From Flammeovirgaceae bacterium UBA2366 (GTDB lineage Bacteria > Bacteroidota > Bacteroidia > Cytophagales > Cyclobacteriaceae): DNA of 64,000 nt. Every line of letters starts with the position of its first letter. Positions within the stretch are counted from its first letter, which is position 1. The notes under the pieces were generated by a model. That model made no database searches. It saw only the letters and a program-made list of their open reading frames with translations, and was not told where the DNA came from. This document shows positions 8,794 through 17,414 of the stretch, one piece after another. The position numbers were made by a program, and so were the translations under genes. The DNA lies in the NCBI GenBank assembly GCA_002344065.1, contig DDTK01000015.1, positions 124,001-188,000 of the forward strand. The letters are read 5' to 3'.

Positions 8794-9363
8794 TTAATCG
8801 GGTTCAACAACAAACAGCACCTGGTCATATTCAACCGGTGATGCATTCTCTACATTAACCTTAACAATGGTGCCTGAAACTTCTGATTCAATTTCATTAA
8901 ACAGTTTCATTGCTTCAATAATGCAAAGGGTTTGGCCTTTGGAAACCTTATCACCCACGGAAACAAACACAGGTGAGTCAGGATTGGCCGACCGGTAAAA
9001 CGTGCCGATCATCGGTGATTTAATTTCAACTGTATTTTTTCCAGACGGTGCTTCAACTGCCGGAGTTGGTTTTGCCTGTACTGGAGTCTGCGCAACCTGT
9101 TGAACGGGTGCATGCGCATGCGCTTGAACGGGTGCCGCTACAACAGGGGCCGATGATTTTAATACTTTTTGATCGGGCTCGCGTTTGATGTGAAGTTTTA
9201 ATTCACCGGTTTCGATGTTTACTTCATTTAAGCCTGTCTTGGAAATAAAGTCAATAAGATCTCTGATTTCAGATGTTTTCATGGTTGTGGATGTGTTATC
9301 GGAAGTTGGCCTGGATGGCGTTGTTCCATTTTTAGCGGGTTTAGTTGCCTTGCTTTTAGCCAT
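8794..9363 (-). CDS. accB: Acetyl-CoA carboxylase biotin carboxyl carrier protein
   Basis: Carries the biotin between the carboxylase and carboxyltransferase of acetyl-CoA carboxylase. 189 residues. The C-terminal biotinyl domain has the EAMKL site with Lys153; a Pro/Ala/Gln-rich linker spans about residues 70-108. The usual N-terminus of the family (MKTSEIRDLIDF) begins at Met28, giving an ATG at 9282. The 27 residues before it are rich in Lys, Thr and Ser (MAKSKATKPAKNG). Either start is possible; the longer form is given because its ATG lies only 10 bp after the efp stop, which favours coupling. Confidence 0.93.
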   Translation of the reverse strand: MAKSKATKPAKNGTTPSRPTSDNTSTTMKTSEIRDLIDFISKTGLNEVNIETGELKLHIKREPDQKVLKSSAPVVAAPVQAHAHAPVQQVAQTPVQAKPTPAVEAPSGKNTVEIKSPMIGTFYRSANPDSPVFVSVGDKVSKGQTLCIIEAMKLFNEIESEVSGTIVKVNVENASPVEYDQVLFVVEPD

Positions 9364-9373
9364 AATACACTTT

Positions 9374-9937
9374 TTATTTTACACGCTCAATATAGGCACC
9401 GGTATGCGTATCAATTTTCACGCTGTCACCAGTGTTGATGAATAAAGGTACTCTGATTTCTACTCCATTTTCAAGTGTTGCAGCCTTTAATGTTCGCGTT
9501 GCGGTATCGCCCTGCATACCTGGTTCAGTATACTGAATTTCCATAACCACACTGGGTGGGGCTTCAGCTGTGATGGGGGAAGTTCCGTTTTCAAAGGCTA
9601 TTAGAAGCGTTACACCTTCTTTAATATAGTTGACGGAATCCCCAAGAAGCCCTTTGTCCAGGTAAATCTGGTCGAAGGTCTCATTATCCATGCACACCAG
9701 GCTATCACCTTCCTGGTAAAGGTATTGGTACTCTTTTGTCTCAACGCGTAAAATTTCTATTTCATCGCCTGGCCTGAACCGGTTCTCGGCAATTTTTCCA
9801 TTTCGGATGTTTCTCATTTTCACCTGATAAAATGCTCGTAGGTTACCGGGTGTGCGATGTTGCAGTTCTTCTATCTGGAGTATTTCTCCGTTATACCGTA
9901 CATAATTTCCTCTACTTAAATCTGAAATAGTAGCCAT
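9374..9937 (-). CDS. efp: Translation elongation factor P
   Basis: Binds stalled ribosomes and promotes peptide bond formation at polyproline stretches. 187 residues with the three beta-barrel layout: KOW-like N-terminal domain, central domain and the OB-type C-terminal domain ending in DTHTGAYIERVK. The tip loop, PGKGQAF in E. coli with the modified Lys34, reads HRTPGNLRAF here, so Asn32 stands where Lys or Arg is modified in other bacteria. No beta-lysylation or rhamnosylation at this site is expected. The gene lies 38 bp after fabH and 10 bp before accB. Confidence 0.96.
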   Translation of the reverse strand: MATISDLSRGNYVRYNGEILQIEELQHRTPGNLRAFYQVKMRNIRNGKIAENRFRPGDEIEILRVETKEYQYLYQEGDSLVCMDNETFDQIYLDKGLLGDSVNYIKEGVTLLIAFENGTSPITAEAPPSVVMEIQYTEPGMQGDTATRTLKAATLENGVEIRVPLFINTGDSVKIDTHTGAYIERVK

Positions 9938-9975
9938 GACTAAAGTTTAAAAATCTAAAAATGTTAATATGAAAT

Positions 9976-10968
9976 TCAATTATAAGCCCATTTTACATAA
10001 ATGGCTCCCCAGGTGAATCCACCACCGAATGCAGCCAGAATGAGGTTATCACCTTTCTTCAGCTTTTTCTCGTAATCCCACAACAAAAGCGGAATAGTAC
10101 CGGCTGTAGTATTGCCGTACTTTTCAATGTTCATCATCACTTTACTATCCGATACGCCCATGCGGTTTGCGGTAGCATCGATAATACGTTTATTCGCCTG
10201 GTGAGGGACCAGCCAGGCAATATCTTCTCCTTTTAAGTTGTTCCGCTCCATCACCTGAGCTGAAATATCGGCCATGTTGGTAACAGCAAATTTAAATACC
10301 GCTGATCCTTCCTGGTATACATAGTGCTGTTGTGCATCAATGGAGGCGTGCGTAGCCGGTATTCGGCTTCCTCCGGCCTTCATGTGCAGGTAGTTGGCAC
10401 CCGAGCCATCACTCTTATGCAGGGAATCCATGATACCAACTTCTTCAGTAGTTGGCTCAAGCAACACAGCACCGGCCCCATCACCGAATATAATGCAGGT
10501 AGTCCGGTCTTTATAATTGATGATTGACGACATTTTATCGCCCCCGATAATAATTACTTTTTTATAGGTACCTGATTCGATGAACTTGGCACCGGTAGTA
10601 AGGGCATAGATGAAACCAGAACAAGCCGCACTGATATCGTAACTAAAGGCATTGACAGCACCTACCTGGTCGGCCACTAAATTGGCTGTTGCCGGAAAGG
10701 GCATATCAGGGGTAACTGTAGCGAAAATAATCAGGTCAATTGTTGTGGGATCGGTATTGGTTTTGCGAAGCAATTCTTTTACGGCTCCCGCTCCCATGTA
10801 AGAAGTTCCTAGTCCTTCGCCTTTTAAAATTCTTCGTTCCTTAATACCGGTTCGCGAGGTTATCCACTCATCGTTGGTATCCACCATGGTTTCGAGTTCC
10901 TTGTTGGTGAGGATGTAATCCGGTACATAACCGCCTACTCCTGTAATTGCTGCGTGAATTTTTGTCAT
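9976..10968 (-). CDS. fabH: Beta-ketoacyl-ACP synthase III
   Basis: Condenses acetyl-CoA (or a branched acyl-CoA) with malonyl-ACP to start fatty acid synthesis. 330 residues, thiolase fold. The catalytic triad is seen as Cys116 in DISAACSGF, His256 in VPHQANKRI and Asn286 in KYGNTTAGT. It is the first gene of fabH-efp-accB-accC, about 40 bp after a terminator that ends the rpmF unit, so it probably has its own promoter. The plsX gene that often lies between rpmF and fabH is absent here. Confidence 0.97.
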   Translation of the reverse strand: MTKIHAAITGVGGYVPDYILTNKELETMVDTNDEWITSRTGIKERRILKGEGLGTSYMGAGAVKELLRKTNTDPTTIDLIIFATVTPDMPFPATANLVADQVGAVNAFSYDISAACSGFIYALTTGAKFIESGTYKKVIIIGGDKMSSIINYKDRTTCIIFGDGAGAVLLEPTTEEVGIMDSLHKSDGSGANYLHMKAGGSRIPATHASIDAQQHYVYQEGSAVFKFAVTNMADISAQVMERNNLKGEDIAWLVPHQANKRIIDATANRMGVSDSKVMMNIEKYGNTTAGTIPLLLWDYEKKLKKGDNLILAAFGGGFTWGAIYVKWAYN

Positions 10969-11004
10969 AAGCTTAACGCTTGAAAAACAGTACGCCTAAA
11001 TCCT

Positions 11005-11036
11005 TAAAAAAAGAAAAAGCCCGACTTCCATCGAGC
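11005..11036 (-). terminator. Probable intrinsic terminator after rpmF
   Basis: Read on the minus strand, GCTCGA (11036-11031) pairs with TCGGGC (11024-11019), including one G-T pair, over a 6-base loop. It is followed by TTTTTCTTTTTTT. It would end the pdxA/DUF177/rpmF side before fabH. Confidence 0.65.
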
Positions 11037-11121
11037 GTTTATTTAACTAAAATGGATCAGCATTTTTGTCTGGTGTTGGCTTTACAGCCGGTACTCCATT
11101 GAAAAGTGTGATCAACCGGCA

Positions 11122-11313
11122 TTATGCTAACACTTCTTTTTCCATCACCACTTTACCATTATAGTAAAGTTTGCCTTCATGCCAGAATGCACGGTGGGGC
11201 AGGTGATGTTCGCCAGTAGTAGGGCATACTACCAGCTCTTTTGCAAAAGCTTTGTAGTGTGTTCTTCTTTTATCTCTTCTGGTTTTCGAGGTTTTTCGTT
11301 TCGGATTCGGCAT
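11122..11313 (-). CDS. rpmF: Large-subunit ribosomal protein L32
   Basis: Small basic protein of the 50S subunit, 63 residues, starting MPNPKRKTSKTRRDKRR as the family does. Only one Cys (Cys30) is present, so the two CxxC zinc knuckles of the zinc-binding form are missing; this is the zinc-independent type. It follows the DUF177 gene by 2 bp, the conserved DUF177-rpmF pairing. Confidence 0.97.
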   Translation of the reverse strand: MPNPKRKTSKTRRDKRRTHYKAFAKELVVCPTTGEHHLPHRAFWHEGKLYYNGKVVMEKEVLA

Positions 11314-11315
11314 AA

Positions 11316-11825
11316 CTATTTGTTTTTATTCAAGTTCTTTAATTTCTCCCAACGCGGGTCTATTTCATCTTTTTTGTCTTCCGGGTCTGACGAGTAGATA
11401 ATTCCTTCTTCCGCTTCATCATCCTGTTCAAAGCGCGGATGAAGTTTCTTCATCGGCACAGCCAGGTTGATGAACTCGTACATATACTGGCCGAGTTCCA
11501 GGCTTACGGTATTGAAATCAATTACTATGATTTCATCACTTACTTCTCCCGGTTCATGCCCGAATTTGAAGATTATCTTCCTGTCCATGGCGATCGGATA
11601 ATCAAATTCATCCAGACTCCGGTCGCACACCAATTTTATAGACCCGTTCAAGGTAAAATTGGCCTCAATGAAGGTTTCGTGCTTATCCAGGCTGATGAGG
11701 GCCTTAATATCCCCGGCCGAAACCAATTCGGCTCCGTATTTCCTGAAGAATTCATCACCAAAATGGTAGTCAAAATGGTGAATATTATTGCTTAGGCCCT
11801 GAATATTAACACGATACGCTTCCAA
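11316..11825 (-). CDS. DUF177 (YceD-type) protein
   Basis: Member of the DUF177/YceD family, encoded directly before rpmF in most bacteria and linked in several organisms to 23S rRNA or large-subunit metabolism. 169 residues, with the family segment ANFTLNGSIKLVCDRSLDEFDYP at the centre (single Cys) and an acidic stretch FEQDDEAEEGIIY. The C-terminus ends in DPRWEKLKNLN, also typical. The 2-bp spacing to rpmF indicates co-transcription. Confidence 0.88.
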   Translation of the reverse strand: MEAYRVNIQGLSNNIHHFDYHFGDEFFRKYGAELVSAGDIKALISLDKHETFIEANFTLNGSIKLVCDRSLDEFDYPIAMDRKIIFKFGHEPGEVSDEIIVIDFNTVSLELGQYMYEFINLAVPMKKLHPRFEQDDEAEEGIIYSSDPEDKKDEIDPRWEKLKNLNKNK

Positions 11826-11925
11826 AGAACCAACCCCTATCGGGTTTTAAAAATTAGTCGGCAAATTTAGGAGAATTAATCAGATTATAAAAGAATCAGC
11901 TAATTCGGGGCTTTTTGGCAGGTCC

Positions 11926-12330
11926 TTAAAGAAAATGAGTCATTGCCTCTGCCTTAAACTCTTCACGAGTTTTTCGGCCGTAGTGTTCCAGGAAATAGTC
12001 GATAATACCCTTTTTAAAACCAAGTTTGATGGCCACGTTTTTACAAAACAGGACTTCACTGTCAAAGATATTGTGATCAGCAAAAACCAGTTCTATCGTG
12101 GTGTAGAGGTAGTCAAATTTTTGTTCTTGCGAGAGCGCCCCCAGGGTATCAATAGGCTCCGGGTTTTTGATTAAGGCAGTAACGGATTCTTCCGGAAAAT
12201 TCTTCTCTTTGGCGATTTTGAAAATCATTTCGCGTTCTGCTTTGGCAAAATGTTTATCAGCTTCAGCCAGTTGTATTAAAATATTGATCAGTTTTTTCGT
12301 AACGATGTCCATAAATCGGGGGTGTTTCAA
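11926..12330 (-). CDS. TerB-like helical protein
   Basis: 134 residues, all helical in character, with the pattern LIQLAEADKHFAKAEREMIFKIA and ELVFADHNIFDSEV, as in the TerB/DjlA-N-terminal fold that often binds metal through acidic residues. No signal peptide. A second ATG at residue 7 is a possible start. It lies between pdxA and the DUF177 gene on the same strand. The molecular role is unknown; the family call rests on pattern alone. Confidence 0.6.
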   Translation of the reverse strand: MKHPRFMDIVTKKLINILIQLAEADKHFAKAEREMIFKIAKEKNFPEESVTALIKNPEPIDTLGALSQEQKFDYLYTTIELVFADHNIFDSEVLFCKNVAIKLGFKKGIIDYFLEHYGRKTREEFKAEAMTHFL

Positions 12331-12400
12331 AGTTAAACAATAAAAGCTCCACTTCGTTACGGTTCGGCTAAACGGTTGAAAAAATCAACAAATGTTATCA

Positions 12401-13417
12401 TTAATCTTTGGAAGGTCGTGTTCGCGAAGTGAAAATGTCAACAGCTGAATAAATAGCTTGTCGGATAGAACCCTCGTTAGCTAAATTTTTTCCGGCAATG
12501 GAATAGGCAGTACCATGATCGGGCGAAGTACGTACAACCGGTAAACCTGCAGTGTAGTTTACGCCACTTTCGAAGGAGAGTAGCTTAAAGGGGATTAAGC
12601 CCTGATCGTGATACATTGCCAACACAGCATCGTATTTTGAATAATTTCCGGAAGCAAAAAATCCATCGGCAGGAAAAGGTCCGGCAATAATTTTTCCTTT
12701 CGTTTTCCAATCTTGAATAATCGGGTTTAGAATGGTTTCATCCTCATTACCAATAAGGCCACCATCACCGGCATGTGGGTTTAATCCTAACACAGCAATT
12801 TTTGGTTTGTTGATTCCAAAATCTTTGCGCAGGCATTGTTCCAGTATTTTAAGTTTGGATTCAACCAGTTCGCGGGTTATGTGGGTTGCGATGTCTTTAA
12901 CAGGCACATGCTCGGTAACCAAGCCCACGCGTAACGATTCGCTAACCATCAGCATTACAAATTCTTTTGTTTCAAAAAAATGGGCCAGGTATTCGGTGTG
13001 ACCACGATAGGGAAACTCATCACTATGGATGGTATTCTTATCGATCGGAGCAGTAACCATCGCATCAATCAATCCCTCCTTTAAATCTTGCGTAGCTTGT
13101 TTTAAGGCGAGCCATGCGGCCTTACCAGATTCTTTAGAAGGTTTGCCGGGTATGATTTCGATAACGTCTTCCCAACAGTTGACCACGTTAATGGTTTTTG
13201 GAATGTATTGGCCACGGCTTTTAATATGTCCGTAATTAAACTCTTCAATATTTAATTGCTTTTTATAAAATGAAAGAACCCGTGTTGAGCCGTAAATGAC
13301 CGGTGTAATAAGATTGGTAAGACGATTATCGTGCAGCGCCTTAATAACAACCTCTGGTCCAATGCCGTTGAGATCGCCCAGGGTAATTCCAATGCGGGGT
13401 TTTTGTTGCGTGCTCAT
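12401..13417 (-). CDS. pdxA: 4-hydroxythreonine-4-phosphate dehydrogenase
   Basis: NAD-dependent oxidation and decarboxylation step in the DXP-dependent route to pyridoxal 5'-phosphate. 338 residues, family length. Visible motifs: GITLGDLNGIGPEV at the N-terminus, MVTAPIDKN, RGHTEYLA (metal and substrate His), LGLNPHAGDGGLIGNED, GPFPADGFF and AMYHDQGLIPFK. Divergent from rsmA across 120 bp; pdxA next to rsmA/ksgA is a common bacterial neighbourhood. Confidence 0.97.
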   Translation of the reverse strand: MSTQQKPRIGITLGDLNGIGPEVVIKALHDNRLTNLITPVIYGSTRVLSFYKKQLNIEEFNYGHIKSRGQYIPKTINVVNCWEDVIEIIPGKPSKESGKAAWLALKQATQDLKEGLIDAMVTAPIDKNTIHSDEFPYRGHTEYLAHFFETKEFVMLMVSESLRVGLVTEHVPVKDIATHITRELVESKLKILEQCLRKDFGINKPKIAVLGLNPHAGDGGLIGNEDETILNPIIQDWKTKGKIIAGPFPADGFFASGNYSKYDAVLAMYHDQGLIPFKLLSFESGVNYTAGLPVVRTSPDHGTAYSIAGKNLANEGSIRQAIYSAVDIFTSRTRPSKD

Positions 13418-13537
13418 GTTTCAATTTAAAATGTGCTATTTACTTAAAATTACAGTTGGTTACAATGTTGGTAGCTGTCAGGAATATCCTGAATATAAAA
13501 ACGCGATAGCTCAATACGGCTTCGTATTTTTACCGCC

Positions 13538-14374
13538 ATGGCAGGTAAATCAACCTCTTTTGTTCGACCGAAGAAATCCTTGGGTCAACATTTTTTGCAC
13601 GATAAAAATGTGGCTGAAAAGATTGTTGGTGCTTTGCAATCAACATCATTACAAGAGCCCGTGCTGGAAGTTGGCCCTGGAATGGGCGTGCTTACAAGAA
13701 TATTACTCGAAGCGGAAAAGCATAACCTTAAGGTGATTGAGATTGACCGCGATTCGGTGGCTTATTTAAAGACACATTACCCGCATTTAAATGTAATTGA
13801 GGGTGATTTTCTTGAAATGGACTTATCGAAAATCTTCCCGACTAAATTTTCCATTATTGGAAACTTCCCTTACAACATCTCATCGCAGATACTTTTTAAA
13901 GTTTATGAAAATAAAAACCAGGTATGGCAGGTTGTTGGCATGCTGCAAAAGGAAGTGGCCGACCGGATAGCGGCACCGCATGGTAATAAAACGTATGGAA
14001 TACTCAGCGTTTTACTTCAGGCCTATTACAGGATTGATTACCTGTTTAAGGTGCCACCCGGTGTTTTTAATCCACCACCCAAAGTAATGTCGGCCGTTGT
14101 GCGACTTGAGCGGAATGATCGTGTTACGTTACCATGTGATGAAGTGCTGTTTAAGCAAGTGGTTAAACAGGGGTTCAATAACAGAAGGAAAACCTTGCGT
14201 AACGCCTTAAAAAATTTAATTTTGCCCGCCTTTCAAGCACAGCCGGAGGGCAGCCTGGCAACATTATTAGAACACGAAATATTTAATAAGCGAGCTGAGC
14301 AATTATCGGTTGAGGATTTCATTTATCTTACCCAGCTAATCGAAAAAAGTCGTGGAGGAGTTGGTTCAATTTGA
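13538..14374 (+). CDS. rsmA: 16S rRNA dimethyladenosine transferase RsmA (KsgA)
   Basis: SAM-dependent dimethylation of two adjacent adenines near the 3' end of 16S rRNA, a late step and checkpoint of 30S assembly. 278 residues. Motifs: SLGQHFLHDKN, the SAM loop VLEVGPGMGVLT, EIDRDS (motif II) and the catalytic NFPYNISS (motif IV). The end overlaps the GTG start of mgtE by 23 bases, so the two genes are likely translated from one message. Confidence 0.97.
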   Translation: MAGKSTSFVRPKKSLGQHFLHDKNVAEKIVGALQSTSLQEPVLEVGPGMGVLTRILLEAEKHNLKVIEIDRDSVAYLKTHYPHLNVIEGDFLEMDLSKIFPTKFSIIGNFPYNISSQILFKVYENKNQVWQVVGMLQKEVADRIAAPHGNKTYGILSVLLQAYYRIDYLFKVPPGVFNPPPKVMSAVVRLERNDRVTLPCDEVLFKQVVKQGFNNRRKTLRNALKNLILPAFQAQPEGSLATLLEHEIFNKRAEQLSVEDFIYLTQLIEKSRGGVGSI

Positions 14375-15707
14375 GTTAACGAAAGAGTTTGTTGATCGTT
14401 TTCAACAAGCATTGGATGAACGCGACCAGGCATTTATTCTGGAGAGTCTGCAAGGTGTAAAGGCAGCAGATATATCAGCGTTGCTCTATGAATTCAATTC
14501 CGATGAATCAAAATACGTGCTTGATCTGCTTCCTGTTGAAGTACAAGCCGAGATTATCATTGATCTGGACACGGATACCCGCGTAAAGTTTTTAAAGACT
14601 TACGAGCCTGCTGAGCTAACCCGTATTGTCAATACGTTACATTCCGATGATGTAGCTGATATTCTGAATGAGCAACCGGTTAAAACAAGGGAAGAAGTTC
14701 TTTCCGGGTTGGATGCTGAACTGCGCACCCAGGTTACTGAACTGCTTCGCTATGAAGAGAACGTGGCCGGTGGATTAATGGCCAAAGAACTTATCAAAGT
14801 CCGTGATCACTGGACGGTTGTGCAGTGTATCGATGAAGTACGGAAACAAGCTGAGAATGTAGATAAGTTCTATGCCGTTTATGTGGTGGATGACAACGAC
14901 TTTCTGGTAGGTCGTGTTTCCCTGAAAGACCTGGTATTGTCAGATGCCCGTAAACTAGTTTCTGATTTATGCGAGAAGGATATCGTTACTGTAGAAACCT
15001 ACTTCTCTGATCTGGAAGTGGCTGACATTATGCGGAAATACGATCTTGAATCCGTACCGGTTATAAATGTTCGTGGTCAGTTGGTGGGTAGGATTACTAT
15101 TGATGATGTGGTAGATGTGATCACCGAGCAAGCGGAAGAAGACCGCCAATTGATGACGGGTATTAGTGAGGATATTGAAGAGGATGATAGCGTTTGGCGC
15201 AATACCCGGGCACGTTTGCCATGGTTGCTTATTGGTATAGTAGGCGGGTTAATGAATGCCAAGTTTATGGGTTTGTTCGAAGCTGAGTTAGCCCGTATCA
15301 CCGCTATAGCATTTTTTACTCCCCTCATACAGGCTACCGGTGGTAACGTGGGTATTCAGTCATCATCGGTAATTGTGCAGAGTTTGGCCAACCCCGGTTT
15401 TGTTTATGATGGACTTTGGCAGCGTTTAGTTAAAGTATTCCTGGTGGCGATATTAAACGGTCTCTTTTTATCAACCCTCGTTTATGGCGCCAACATATTA
15501 TTGTTTAGTGAGTATAGTCTTTCCTTGGTTGTTTCTATCGCTTTGCTAAGCGTGGTGGTTTTTGCATCGTTTATTGGCACCATTACACCGTTGATTTTGA
15601 ACAGATTTGGATTTAACCCGGCCCTTGCATCGGGCCCCTTTATCACAACCACTAACGATTTACTCGGGCTTACCATTTATTTCTTTACCGTGCATATGCT
15701 GCTGTAG
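14352..15707 (+). CDS. mgtE: Magnesium transporter MgtE
   Basis: Mg2+-selective channel of the inner membrane, gated by its cytoplasmic part. 451 residues: an acidic MgtE N domain (about 1-130), a pair of CBS domains (about 135-260), a connecting helix, then five membrane helices from about residue 280. Pore-region features PLIQATGGNVGIQSSS and GPFITTTNDLLGL are visible. The start is GTG at 14352 inside rsmA; a TTG three codons later is an alternative, and there is no early ATG. The 270 bp after the gene contain no recognisable coding feature. Confidence 0.95.
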   Translation: MEELVQFELTKEFVDRFQQALDERDQAFILESLQGVKAADISALLYEFNSDESKYVLDLLPVEVQAEIIIDLDTDTRVKFLKTYEPAELTRIVNTLHSDDVADILNEQPVKTREEVLSGLDAELRTQVTELLRYEENVAGGLMAKELIKVRDHWTVVQCIDEVRKQAENVDKFYAVYVVDDNDFLVGRVSLKDLVLSDARKLVSDLCEKDIVTVETYFSDLEVADIMRKYDLESVPVINVRGQLVGRITIDDVVDVITEQAEEDRQLMTGISEDIEEDDSVWRNTRARLPWLLIGIVGGLMNAKFMGLFEAELARITAIAFFTPLIQATGGNVGIQSSSVIVQSLANPGFVYDGLWQRLVKVFLVAILNGLFLSTLVYGANILLFSEYSLSLVVSIALLSVVVFASFIGTITPLILNRFGFNPALASGPFITTTNDLLGLTIYFFTVHMLL

Positions 15708-15931
15708 TGCTATGTAAGGTTTTTTCTGATTTGAAGAAGACTTTTTTGTTTTTCAAATTCTCAGCGGAACAATTGTTGTAAATTCAACCTATTTGTGAGT
15801 CTTACACCGTAATAAAACGCTGAAGCAATAACCCGGCTGGCAACCAAACCAATGTAATAATTAGTCCTTTATAGGAGGGGCCTCACACCCTGAGGAATGA
15901 GAATTTGATGTAGCTTTGATACCTTATTGCT

Positions 15932-15961
15932 TTTGATAATCCGATAAACGTAGATAATTTG
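15932..15961 (+). promoter_or_regulatory. Possible Bacteroidota promoter of pentapeptide gene
   Basis: TTTG at 15932-15935, an 18-base spacer, then ATAATTTG at 15954-15961, one step from TAnnTTTG. The ATG at 15978 would follow a leader of about 10 bases. Confidence 0.4.
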
Positions 15962-15977
15962 TATCCACTTTTTACAA

Positions 15978-16823
15978 ATGGTTTTTCTTAAGAACAGATT
16001 TAAACGATTGGGCGACACGTTCAATACTATTATTGAAAAGCCGATGCTCACCTCTACCATTGTTTTGGTTGTTGTAGCAACGCTGGTTATCGGGTTAAGT
16101 CTGAACTATTACATTAATGATTTTGACAATTTCTGGGCCCAAATTCTGGCAGAAGCCCATGGAATGATTTTCGATATTGCGATAATTGGTATTCTCATTT
16201 TCTGGCTCAACCAAAACGGACAAATCCGGCAACGCATTCGCTTCTATAAAGATGAAATTGATGACTTCCGTTTGTGGGAATCGGAAGAAGCGGCCTTCCG
16301 TACGGTAGGTAATATCAAGCGATTAAACCGACATAAAATTTACGAGATAAACCTGGTGAATTGTTTTTTAGCACGTACCAATTTGAGCTACGCAAATCTC
16401 AGTGGATCAAATCTTAACTCGGCCAACATCTCCCAGTCATCGTTAATCGAGGCAAATCTTGAAAACACACGACTCAATCAAACCAACTTTGAAAATTCAA
16501 ATTTGAATCAGGCTAACCTCAAAGGCGCTTACGCCAGTGGTGCTAATTTCAAAGACGCCTTTTTAATTAAGGCTCAATTTGAGAATGCTTTCCTGATTAA
16601 ATCAAATTTTAATAATGCCTACCTGATGGAAGCAAATATGCAAAACAGTTACCTGATGGGTGCCGATTTTGAAAATGCGAGTTTGTACAAAGCTGATCTT
16701 CGCGGAGCGAAAGGACTTACGGTGGAACAGCTCGCAAAAGCAAAAACACTTTACCTGGCGCGGTTTGATGATGAGATTTTCGACCAGATTAAAACCAGCC
16801 TGCCTGAATTAGTGGGCGCCTGA
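15978..16823 (+). CDS. Membrane-anchored pentapeptide-repeat protein
   Basis: 281 residues. Two membrane helices (about 25-47 and 58-77) are followed by a short linker and then a run of about 25 pentapeptide repeats of the A(N/D)LxX type (about 118-248), for example ANLSGSNLNSANISQ. Such repeats fold into a right-handed quadrilateral beta-helix. Several members of the superfamily mimic DNA (Qnr, MfpA), but most have no known role. Here the repeat would sit on one face of the inner membrane, probably the cytoplasm. The final 30 residues leave the repeat pattern. Monocistronic, with a hairpin and T run after it. Confidence 0.85.
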   Translation: MVFLKNRFKRLGDTFNTIIEKPMLTSTIVLVVVATLVIGLSLNYYINDFDNFWAQILAEAHGMIFDIAIIGILIFWLNQNGQIRQRIRFYKDEIDDFRLWESEEAAFRTVGNIKRLNRHKIYEINLVNCFLARTNLSYANLSGSNLNSANISQSSLIEANLENTRLNQTNFENSNLNQANLKGAYASGANFKDAFLIKAQFENAFLIKSNFNNAYLMEANMQNSYLMGADFENASLYKADLRGAKGLTVEQLAKAKTLYLARFDDEIFDQIKTSLPELVGA

Positions 16824-16826
16824 GTT

Positions 16827-16857
16827 TTTGTACAAATGGTTTAAAACGTTACCTTTG
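16827..16857 (+). promoter_or_regulatory. Bacteroidota-type promoter of greA
   Basis: TTTG at 16827-16830, a 19-base spacer and TACCTTTG at 16850-16857: an exact fit to TTTG-N19-TAnnTTTG. Transcription would begin near 16864, giving a leader of about 70 bases before the greA ATG. Confidence 0.75.
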
Positions 16858-16870
16858 TGTTACAATCAGA

Positions 16871-16908
16871 CAACGGTCTCTCAGCAGAGGCCGTTGTTTC
16901 TTTTTTTA
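16871..16908 (+). terminator. Hairpin with T run in the greA leader
   Basis: CAACGG and CCGTTG arms with an inner CTC/GAG pairing (16871-16896) are followed by TTTCTTTTTTT. It can serve as terminator of the pentapeptide gene, but it also lies just after the greA promoter and 28 bp before its ATG, so it may act as an attenuator. Confidence 0.7.
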
Positions 16909-16935
16909 CTGCTGTCGTATTTCAACATAAGTTTT

Positions 16936-17412
16936 ATGAGTAAAAAAATATCGTACTACACCCGCGAAGGCCTTGATAAATTAAAGGCTGAATTGAGTGA
17001 GCTTAAGTCTAAAGGCCGTTCAGAAATTGCCAAGCAAATTGCAGAAGCCCGTGATAAAGGTGACCTGAGCGAAAATGCTGAGTACGATGCTGCTAAAGAT
17101 GCGCAAGGACACCTTGAAGCAAAGATTGCCCACCTGGATGATTTATTGGCCAATGCCCGTTTGCTGGACGAAACCAATGTGGATACTTCTAAAGTTTCCA
17201 TACTGGCTAAAGTCACTATTAAAAACAAAAAGAACGGGGCATCTTTTACCTATACGCTTGTTTCGGAAGAAGAAGCTGATTTGAAATCCGGAAAAATTTC
17301 AACAATGTCACCCATTGGAAAGGGTTTGTTAGGAAAGAAAAAAGGCGAGTCGACTATCATTAAGACACCTGCCGGTGATGTTGAATTTGAAATCACCAAC
17401 ATTACCGTTTAA
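16936..17412 (+). CDS. greA: Transcription elongation factor GreA
   Basis: Stimulates RNA cleavage by backtracked RNA polymerase through its coiled-coil entering the secondary channel. 158 residues from this ATG, the family length. The N-terminal coiled coil carries DLSENAEYDAAKDAQ with the acidic tip residues, and the C-terminal FKBP-like domain ends in GDVEFEITNITV. An upstream in-frame start at 16828 would add 36 residues that are unlike the family and would lie over the promoter and leader hairpin; it is rejected. The HIT gene follows after 2 bp. Confidence 0.96.
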   Translation: MSKKISYYTREGLDKLKAELSELKSKGRSEIAKQIAEARDKGDLSENAEYDAAKDAQGHLEAKIAHLDDLLANARLLDETNVDTSKVSILAKVTIKNKKNGASFTYTLVSEEEADLKSGKISTMSPIGKGLLGKKKGESTIIKTPAGDVEFEITNITV

Positions 17413-17414
17413 AC

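Noticed and set aside
16828..16935. Upstream start for greA adding 36 residues
   Set aside because: The added part does not match GreA and covers the promoter and leader hairpin; the ATG at 16936 gives the family length.
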